64,000 nt of DNA from Stenotrophomonas maltophilia (lineage in GTDB: Bacteria; Pseudomonadota; Gammaproteobacteria; Xanthomonadales; Xanthomonadaceae): positions 628,750 to 692,749 of the forward strand of contig NZ_CP033877.1 of the NCBI RefSeq assembly GCF_006970445.1, given 5' to 3'. How positions within the stretch are numbered: the first letter of the stretch is position 1; each line of letters starts with the position of its first letter. The notes under the pieces are model-generated. The model was not told where the DNA came from, did no database searches, and was given only the letters and a program-made list of their open reading frames with translations. Shown here piece after piece: positions 56,204 through 64,000 of this stretch. Both the position numbers and the translations under genes were made by a program.

Positions 56204-56266
56204 GTAGTGCCGGCCGCTGGCCGGAGCGTGCTCTGGTAGTACCGGCCGCTGGCCGGCATCGTCTAC
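56204..56266. repeat. SMAG-type hairpin pair
   Basis: GTAG at 56204 and 56236 each open a GGCCGGC-type hairpin with loop CGCT; the pair ends with CTACC. It lies between two genes on the same strand. Confidence 0.7.
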
Positions 56267-56269
56267 CGC

Positions 56270-57598
<1,329 letters not shown>

Positions 57599-57600
57599 GG

Positions 57601-57625
57601 GTAGATGCCGGCCGCTGGCCGGCAT
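57601..57625 (+). repeat. SMAG-type hairpin in the permease leader
   Basis: GTAG followed by ATGCCGGCC/GGCCGGCAT around CGCT. It lies immediately before the permease start and would be in its mRNA leader. Confidence 0.7.
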
Positions 57626-57653
57626 GCATGGTCGGTACACACTGCAAAAGGAG

Positions 57654-57677
57654 AAAGGCCGCGCGAGCGCGGCCTTT
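57654..57677. terminator. Terminator after ettA
   Basis: A perfect 10-bp stem AAAGGCCGCG/CGCGGCCTTT with a 4-base loop, located 10 bases after the ettA stop; on the minus strand it runs into CTCCTTTT. Confidence 0.75.
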
Positions 57678-57686
57678 CCTGTTGCC

Positions 57687-59351
<1,665 letters not shown>

Positions 59352-59440
59352 GAGGTCTCCGTAGGCGCGGCCCTGCGCCCGACCCGTCACGGGAACATCC
59401 CGTTGCGGCAGCGGGCACAGACTGAAAAGGAATACCGCCA

Positions 59441-59446
59441 ATTATA
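59441..59446 (-). promoter_or_regulatory. Consensus -10 element for ettA
   Basis: Read on the minus strand this is an exact TATAAT, 90 bases before the ettA start. A perfect palindrome GGAACCGGTTCC (59450-59461) lies in the spacer just upstream and could bind a regulator. The -35 is poor. Confidence 0.5.
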
Positions 59447-59604
59447 GCCGGAACCGGTTCCCGGCCGCGCCGGACAGGCGCCGCCGGGCTGGCCGTGGGC
59501 TGAATACTTCGTCACAGTCCTGCAGCGGGAAGCGTTTCCAGCCGGAAACGGTTCAGATCGGGTGCGCAATATGGGCTCACCACCCACCCGAGCAGAGGTC
59601 TGAC

Positions 59605-60066
59605 ATGCGCATCAATCGAGTAATGGCCGGCGCCGTGGCCTCTGTGCTGGCACTCGGCGCCGTGGCCCCGGCCTTCGCCGACAACGACCACCGTGACCGC
59701 CGCGAATGGCGGGAGGATCGCCGCGAATGGCGCCAGGATCGCCGTGACTGGGAGCGCGACCGCCGCGAGGCCCGGCGCGACTACCGCCACGACCGCCGTG
59801 AATGGCACCGCGACCATGACCGCTACTACCGCCCGGCGCCGCCGCGGGTGGTCTATCGCCCGGCCTACGGCCCCGGCTACGGCTGGCAGGTCGGCCACCG
59901 CTATCGCGACTACTACCGCGGCCCGGTCTACGTGGTGAACGACTACCCGCGCTATCACCTGCGCCGCCCGCCGTACGGGCACCAGTGGATCCGCGATGAC
60001 CGCGGCAACATGCTGCTGGTGGCCATCGCCACCGGTGTGATCGCCCAGTACGTGCTCAGTCGCTGA
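59605..60066 (+). CDS. RcnB-family periplasmic protein
   Basis: A 153-residue exported protein. The signal peptide ends VAPAFA. The mature part opens with Arg/Asp/Glu-rich heptad-like repeats (DRREWREDRREWRQDRRD), then a Tyr/Pro/Arg-rich middle (RPAPPRVVYRPAYGPGYG) and a C-terminal RcnB-like domain with YGHQWIRDDRGNMLLVAIATGVIAQYVLS. RcnB of E. coli modulates nickel and cobalt efflux by RcnA, but no transporter gene is adjacent, so the role here may be general envelope stress. The ATG follows AGAGG. Confidence 0.85.
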   Translation: MRINRVMAGAVASVLALGAVAPAFADNDHRDRREWREDRREWRQDRRDWERDRREARRDYRHDRREWHRDHDRYYRPAPPRVVYRPAYGPGYGWQVGHRYRDYYRGPVYVVNDYPRYHLRRPPYGHQWIRDDRGNMLLVAIATGVIAQYVLSR

Positions 60067-60079
60067 GCACGTTGCTGAC

Positions 60080-60118
60080 GGGGGCGGATCCCTTTCCAAC
60101 GGAAAGGGCTCTGACCCC
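60080..60118. repeat. GGGGTCAGAGCCCTTTCC-type stem-loop (diverged copy)
   Basis: CCCTTTCC/GGAAAGGG around AAC, extended by partly matching GGGG and CCCC ends. The right half is identical to the copy after glyA at 61518-61554. Confidence 0.6.
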
Positions 60119-60140
60119 ACACCATCAATCGAAACCATAC

Positions 60141-60178
60141 GGGGCCGGATTCCTTCGGGAATGCCGGCCCCGTCTGTT
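60141..60178 (+). terminator. UUCG-capped hairpin between the RcnB-like gene and glyA
   Basis: GGGGCCGG (60141-60148) pairs with CCGGCCCC (60164-60171), enclosing ATTCC-TTCG-GGAAT with one bulged G. GTCTGTTT follows. A very stable stem that probably insulates glyA. Confidence 0.7.
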
Positions 60179-60204
60179 TCGGCCCCAGCAGGCCGGTGCG
60201 GGGC

Positions 60205-60210
60205 TACAAT
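60205..60210 (+). promoter_or_regulatory. Candidate glyA -10 element
   Basis: TACAAT lies 46 bases before the glyA ATG. The -35 region is not recognisable. Confidence 0.4.
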
Positions 60211-60255
60211 CGAGGGCTGAGTCGTACCCCTTTTCCCTGCCTGCTGGAGTACCCG

Positions 60256-61509
60256 ATGTTCCCGCGTGACGTCCGCATCGAATCCTACGATCCCGAACTG
60301 GCCAAGGCCATCGCCGCTGAAACCCAGCGCCAGGAAGACCACGTCGAGCTGATCGCCAGCGAGAACTACACCAGCCCGGCGGTGATGGAAGCGCAGGGCA
60401 GCCAGCTGACCAACAAGTACGCCGAAGGCTACCCGGGCAAGCGCTACTACGGTGGCTGCGAGTACGTGGACATCGCCGAGCAGCTGGCGATCGACCGCCT
60501 GAAGCAGCTGTTCGGCGCCGACTACGCCAACGTGCAGCCGCACAGCGGTTCGCAGGCCAACCAGGCCGTGTACTTCGCCCTGCTGCAGCCGGGTGACACC
60601 ATCCTCGGCATGAGCCTGGCCCACGGCGGCCACCTCACCCACGGTGCCAAGGTGAATGCTTCCGGCAAGCTGTTCAACGCCGTGCAGTACGGCGTCAACG
60701 ACCAGGGCCTGATCGATTACGACGAAGTCGAGCGCCTGGCCCTGGAGCACAAGCCGAAGATGGTCGTGGCCGGCTTCTCGGCCTACTCGCAGGTGATCGA
60801 CTGGGCGCGCTTCCGCGCCATCGCCGACAAGGTCGGTGCCTACCTGTTCGTCGACATGGCCCATGTCGCCGGCCTGGTCGCCGCTGGCGTCTACCCGAGC
60901 CCGCTGGAACACGCCCACGTGGTCACCTCGACCACCCACAAGACCCTGCGCGGCCCGCGCGGCGGCATCATCGTCGCCAAGGGCGCCGACGAAGACCTGG
61001 TCAAGAAGCTGCAGTCGATCGTGTTCCCGGGCATCCAGGGCGGTCCGCTGATGCACGTCATCGCCGGCAAGGCCGTGGCCTTCAAGGAAGCGCTGGAACC
61101 GGGCTTCAAGGCCTACCAGCAGCAGGTGGTGAAGAACGCCCAGGCGATGGCCAACACGCTGATCGCGCGCGGCTACAAGATCGTCTCCGGCGGCACCCAG
61201 AACCACCTGATGCTGGTGGACATGATCGGCAAGGACGTGTCCGGCAAGGACGCGGAAGCCGCGCTGGGCAAGGCCCACATCACCGTCAACAAGAACTCGG
61301 TGCCGAACGACCCGCGTTCGCCGTTCGTGACCTCGGGCCTGCGCCTGGGTACCCCGGCCGTGACCACCCGTGGCTACGTCGAACAGGACTGCGTGGACCT
61401 GGCCAACTGGATCGCCGACGTGCTCGACGCGCCGAGCGATGACGCCGTCATTGCCCGCGTGCGCGACGCCGTCAGCGCGCAGTGCCGCAAGTACCCGGTC
61501 TACGGCTGA
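60256..61509 (+). CDS. glyA: Serine hydroxymethyltransferase
   Basis: This PLP enzyme converts serine and tetrahydrofolate to glycine and 5,10-methylene-THF, feeding purine and thymidylate synthesis. The 417-residue product is full length. The PLP lysine is in [15 protein letters not shown], and [29 protein letters not shown] and [13 protein letters not shown] are canonical. The start is the ATG at 60256 ([15 protein letters not shown]). It precedes two small membrane-protein genes and nrdR on the same strand; glyA near nrdR-ribD is common in proteobacteria. Confidence 0.97.
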   Translation: MFPRDVRIESYDPELAKAIAAETQRQEDHVELIASENYTSPAVMEAQGSQLTNKYAEGYPGKRYYGGCEYVDIAEQLAIDRLKQLFGADYANVQPHSGSQANQAVYFALLQPGDTILGMSLAHGGHLTHGAKVNASGKLFNAVQYGVNDQGLIDYDEVERLALEHKPKMVVAGFSAYSQVIDWARFRAIADKVGAYLFVDMAHVAGLVAAGVYPSPLEHAHVVTSTTHKTLRGPRGGIIVAKGADEDLVKKLQSIVFPGIQGGPLMHVIAGKAVAFKEALEPGFKAYQQQVVKNAQAMANTLIARGYKIVSGGTQNHLMLVDMIGKDVSGKDAEAALGKAHITVNKNSVPNDPRSPFVTSGLRLGTPAVTTRGYVEQDCVDLANWIADVLDAPSDDAVIARVRDAVSAQCRKYPVYG

Positions 61510-61517
61510 TCGAAGCA

Positions 61518-61554
61518 GGGGTCAGAGCCCTTTCCGCAGGGAAGGGCTCTGACC
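61518..61554. repeat. GGGGTCAGAGCCCTTTCC-type stem-loop after glyA
   Basis: GGTCAGAGCCCTT and AAGGGCTCTGACC form a 13-bp stem around TCCGCAGGG, 9 bases after the glyA stop. It is a near twin of the element at 60080. No T tract. Confidence 0.65.
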
Positions 61555-61575
61555 TCGCCATCAGGAATCCCGCGC

Positions 61576-61995
61576 ATGGATGAGCGCCGCCTCAAGTACC
61601 TGTACACCGCGCTGGCGGTGCTGTTTGGCCTGCCAAGCCTGGCGATGGGCGGCGCGGCGGCGACGATGCTGCTGCTGATGGGGCTGGGCCAGTTCGGCCA
61701 TGGCACGCTGGCCTCGGTGACGGTGATGCCGCTGTGGGGCCTGGCCGGCATTGCCGGCTGCCTCGCCTGGTTGTGGCTCAGCGCGGGTTTTCTGTTGCAG
61801 GGGCGTGCCGGGCTGCACGTGCACCGCCTCTGGTGGTGGATGCTGCTGGCGGGCGGTCTCGCCGCCTTGCCGCCGCTGGGCCTGGCGCTGTGGTGGGGCG
61901 TCATCGTGCACACCGAAGGCTTCAGCCTGTTGCTGCTGGGCCCATCGATGCTGGTGCCGGCCGCGATGCTGGTGTGGATCAAACGCCGCGCATGA
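61576..61995 (+). CDS. Hypothetical four-helix membrane protein, paralogue 1
   Basis: A 139-residue protein starting MDERRLKYLYTAL with four hydrophobic segments (about residues 8-37, 48-72, 84-105 and 112-134). I recognise no family. Its start, spacing of helices, WLWL motif in helix 2 and the short basic end resemble the next gene's product, so the two arose by duplication. It lies 66 bases after glyA, with a repeat between. Confidence 0.7.
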   Translation: MDERRLKYLYTALAVLFGLPSLAMGGAAATMLLLMGLGQFGHGTLASVTVMPLWGLAGIAGCLAWLWLSAGFLLQGRAGLHVHRLWWWMLLAGGLAALPPLGLALWWGVIVHTEGFSLLLLGPSMLVPAAMLVWIKRRA

Positions 61996-62022
61996 CGTGG
62001 CCCATGGAAGGAAATCGAACGC

Positions 62023-62472
62023 ATGGATGAGCGTCACCACAAACGCTGGATGGCCATTGCCAGCCTGCTGGTGGGCCTGCCCACCGTGGCAGCAGGCGGC
62101 ACCGGTGCCGTGCTGGGGCTGATGGTCGTATGGGACGGCAAGTACCTGATGGGCGATGAGCACACGCTGTTGCTGCTGTGGTCGTCGGCCGGAATCATCG
62201 GCCTGCTGTCGTGGTTGTGGCTGACTGGCCTGTTCCTGTGGCGCGGTGTTGCCGGCCTGCGCCAATCGCCGGTTGTCGCCTGGGTCGGCCTGGCGCTGGG
62301 GGCGCTGGCCGCGTTGGCCGTGGTCGCCGCCACGCTGTACTTCACCTTCAAGCGCGGGGAGATCTCGACATTGGGCTTCCTCGGGTTTGGTCCGCCCCTG
62401 CTGGTGATGGCCGGGCACCTGGCGTGGCTGCGTTGGGCACGCGCGGCCTCGGCGGCGCCGGCACCCGGTTGA
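62023..62472 (+). CDS. Hypothetical four-helix membrane protein, paralogue 2
   Basis: A 149-residue paralogue of the preceding protein: it starts MDERHHKRWMAIASLLVGLP, has the same four-helix layout, and shares SAGIIGLLSWLWLTGLFL with AGIAGCLAWLWLSAGFLL of its neighbour. The C-terminus ends in an Ala/Pro tail. It starts 27 bases after the first copy. The function is unknown. Confidence 0.7.
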   Translation: MDERHHKRWMAIASLLVGLPTVAAGGTGAVLGLMVVWDGKYLMGDEHTLLLLWSSAGIIGLLSWLWLTGLFLWRGVAGLRQSPVVAWVGLALGALAALAVVAATLYFTFKRGEISTLGFLGFGPPLLVMAGHLAWLRWARAASAAPAPG

Positions 62473-62624
62473 ACGCCAGGTCCTGCTGACCTCACTGGAC
62501 GCTCTGGTTGGCCGAAATGCAGGTACTTCCGCGCAGACAGCATTTGCTGCTGCGCCCTTTCTCAGGTACCTTTGCGACGCTGCCATGACCGTGGCAATAG
62601 GTACTTCCCTGAGCCAGGCGTTCC

Positions 62625-63146
62625 ATGCATTGCCCCTTCTGCCAACATGCCGATACCCGGGTCATCGACTCGCGCGTCTCTGAAGACGGCGCGACGATTC
62701 GCCGTCGGCGTGAGTGCGAAGCCTGCGGCGAGCGCTTCAGCACCATGGAAACGGTCGAGCTGAAGCTGCCGGCCATCGTCAAGAGCGATGGCACCCGCGA
62801 GGCGTTCGACCAGCGCAAGGTGCGTGCCGGCTTCGACCGCGCGCTGCAGAAGCGTGCGGTGGCCGAAGACAAGATCGAAGCGGCGGTGCGCGCGGTGGTT
62901 CACCAGCTGCGCATCAGCGGCGAGCGCGAAGTGCCCTCGATCAAGGTTGGCGAGTTCGTGATGAACGAACTGCGCAAGCTCGACCATGTCGGCTATGTGC
63001 GCTTCGCTTCGGTCTACCGCAGCTTCGAGGACGTGGCCGATTTCCGCGAGGAGATCGAGAAGCTCGAGCGCGACCTGCCGTCCAGTACCGAACAGCTGCA
63101 GCTGCTGGGCGATGTGATCGCCCTGACCAAGAAGAAGAAGGGCTGA
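62625..63146 (+). CDS. nrdR: Transcriptional repressor NrdR
   Basis: NrdR senses ATP/dATP and represses ribonucleotide reductase genes. The 173-residue product has the N-terminal zinc ribbon (Cys3, Cys6, Cys31, Cys34; CPFC and CEACGERF) and an ATP-cone domain from about residue 47 with [21 protein letters not shown]. The C-terminus [12 protein letters not shown] is an extension beyond the cone. It precedes ribD, the usual nrdR-rib order. I see no obvious NrdR box in this window. Confidence 0.96.
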   Translation: MHCPFCQHADTRVIDSRVSEDGATIRRRRECEACGERFSTMETVELKLPAIVKSDGTREAFDQRKVRAGFDRALQKRAVAEDKIEAAVRAVVHQLRISGEREVPSIKVGEFVMNELRKLDHVGYVRFASVYRSFEDVADFREEIEKLERDLPSSTEQLQLLGDVIALTKKKKG

Positions 63147-63165
63147 CCGCCTCAGCCTTGGTGGC

Positions 63166-63221
63166 TGCCAACCTTGGTTGGCACAGATATCTGCTTCGGT
63201 GGGTGCCAACCTTGGTTGGCA
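63166..63221 (+). repeat. Tandem GTGG-type hairpins before ribD
   Basis: Two units of TGCCAACC/GGTTGGCA (63166-63183 and 63204-63221), each preceded by GTGG and separated by 20 bases. They look like a GTGG variant of the SMAG family and fill most of the nrdR-ribD gap. Confidence 0.65.
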
Positions 63222-63269
63222 TAGAGACCGCATGGGGTGCATCCACACCAACGGCGCTACCATGGCCGC

Positions 63270-64000
63270 ATGACCACCCCGTTCTCCGTCCTCGACCACC
63301 TGCACATGGCCAACGCACTGCGCCTGGCCGAGCGTGCTGCCTACACCACCCGTCCCAATCCGATGGTCGGCTGCGTCATCGCCCACGGCGAACGCGTGGT
63401 CGGGCAGGGCTGGCACCAGCGCGCTGGCGGTCCGCACGCTGAAGTGTTCGCGCTGCGCGAGGCCGGCATCGAGGCCCGCGGTGCCACCGCTTACGTCACC
63501 CTGGAGCCCTGCGCCCACTACGGGCGCACGCCGCCATGTGCACTGGCACTGATCGACGCGGGCGTGTCGCGCGTGGTCGCAGCGATGCGCGATCCGTTCC
63601 CGAAGGTTGATGGCGGTGGCTTCGATCTGCTGCGCAATGCCGGCATCGAGGTCGCCGAAGGGCTGATGGCGGCGCAGGCACGCGAGCTCAACAAGGGCTT
63701 CCTGTCGCGTGTGGAGCGCAATCGCCCGTGGCTGCGGGTGAAGCTGGCGGCCAGCCTTGATGGCCGTACCGCGATGGCCGATGGCAGTTCCAAGTGGATC
63801 ACCGGGCCAGCCGCGCGCGAAGACGTGCAGCATTGGCGCGCGCGTGCAGGTGTGATCCTGACCGGCGCCGACACGGTGCTGGCCGACGACCCGATGCTGA
63901 CCGTGCGCCTGGCCGATACCGAGGTGATGCCGCCACTGCGTGTGGTGCTGGATTCGCGCCTGCGCTCGCTCGAATGCAGTCGCGTGCGCGAGGGTGGGGC
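63270..64000 (+). CDS. ribD: Riboflavin biosynthesis deaminase/reductase RibD (cut by right edge)
   Basis: RibD deaminates and then reduces the pyrimidine intermediate in the second and third steps of riboflavin synthesis. The first 243 residues are present. The start MTTPFSVLDHLHMANALRLAE leads into the zinc deaminase domain with His56-Ala-Glu58 and Cys81/Cys90 in PCAHYGRTPPC. The reductase domain begins near RPWLRVKLAASLDGRTA, with SKWITG. The rest lies outside the window. The ATG at 63270 is the first in frame after the hairpin pair. There is no FMN-riboswitch-sized leader. Confidence 0.95.
   Translation, partial: MTTPFSVLDHLHMANALRLAERAAYTTRPNPMVGCVIAHGERVVGQGWHQRAGGPHAEVFALREAGIEARGATAYVTLEPCAHYGRTPPCALALIDAGVSRVVAAMRDPFPKVDGGGFDLLRNAGIEVAEGLMAAQARELNKGFLSRVERNRPWLRVKLAASLDGRTAMADGSSKWITGPAAREDVQHWRARAGVILTGADTVLADDPMLTVRLADTEVMPPLRVVLDSRLRSLECSRVREGG

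Noticed and set aside
63147..63269. FMN riboswitch before ribD
   Set aside because: The gap is only 123 bases and is occupied by two simple hairpins; conserved RFN elements are not seen.

Overview
The window is high-GC, gene-dense chromosomal DNA, almost certainly from Stenotrophomonas maltophilia or a close relative (Lysobacterales/Xanthomonadales). The evidence is an Xps-type type II secretion operon in the order E-F-G-H-I-J-K-L-M-N-D, an SMF-1-like fimbrial operon, an StmPr-type secreted subtilase, and many GTAG-starting (SMAG-type) hairpin repeats. I see no tRNA, rRNA, CRISPR array, insertion sequence or prophage.

Layout. 1-9 kb is housekeeping: valS (cut by the left edge), a Pmp3-like peptide, holC and pepA on the minus strand; lptF-lptG, a putative lipoprotein, xerD and a DsbC-like gene on the plus strand; an RDD gene on the minus strand. 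9-16 kb holds a multidomain GH18 chitinase (minus) and purL (plus), separated by an 834-base repeat-rich gap. 16-37 kb is a secretion block: a 2638-residue trimeric autotransporter adhesin, a subtilisin-like protease, and the complete xps operon. 37-40.6 kb has a repeat-filled gap, two overlapping family 2 glycosyltransferases and pncB. 40.6-46.5 kb is an orphan pilin-like gene and the smf-1 chaperone-usher operon. 46.8-56.2 kb is a surface-polysaccharide locus: wecB, a BcsB-like protein, an NfrB-like processive glycosyltransferase with a C-terminal MshEN-like region, an NfrA-like outer-membrane protein, and a convergent putative glycosidase-like lipoprotein. 56-64 kb returns to housekeeping: a purine permease, ettA, an RcnB-like protein, glyA, two paralogous membrane proteins, nrdR and ribD (cut by the right edge).

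How it works together. From 9 to 56 kb most genes act at or beyond the cell surface: chitinase, protease, the machine that probably exports them, trimeric adhesin, fimbriae and a probably c-di-GMP-controlled exopolysaccharide. This is an attachment and secretion region.

Two things stand out. First, wecB-bcsB-like-nfrB-nfrA resembles the c-di-GMP-dependent NfrA/NfrB glycan pathway of E. coli, but with the UDP-ManNAc-making epimerase and a BcsB-like subunit in the same run of genes. Second, four copies of a structured repeat (one at 11.45 kb, one at 11.7 kb, two head-to-head at 37.1-37.6 kb) each have a 25-26 bp outer stem enclosing two small hairpins. The stems covary between copies while the hexaloops keep an A-N-G-G-A core, which is the recognition signature of CsrA/RsmA. 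They could be a dispersed family of RsmA-binding RNAs.
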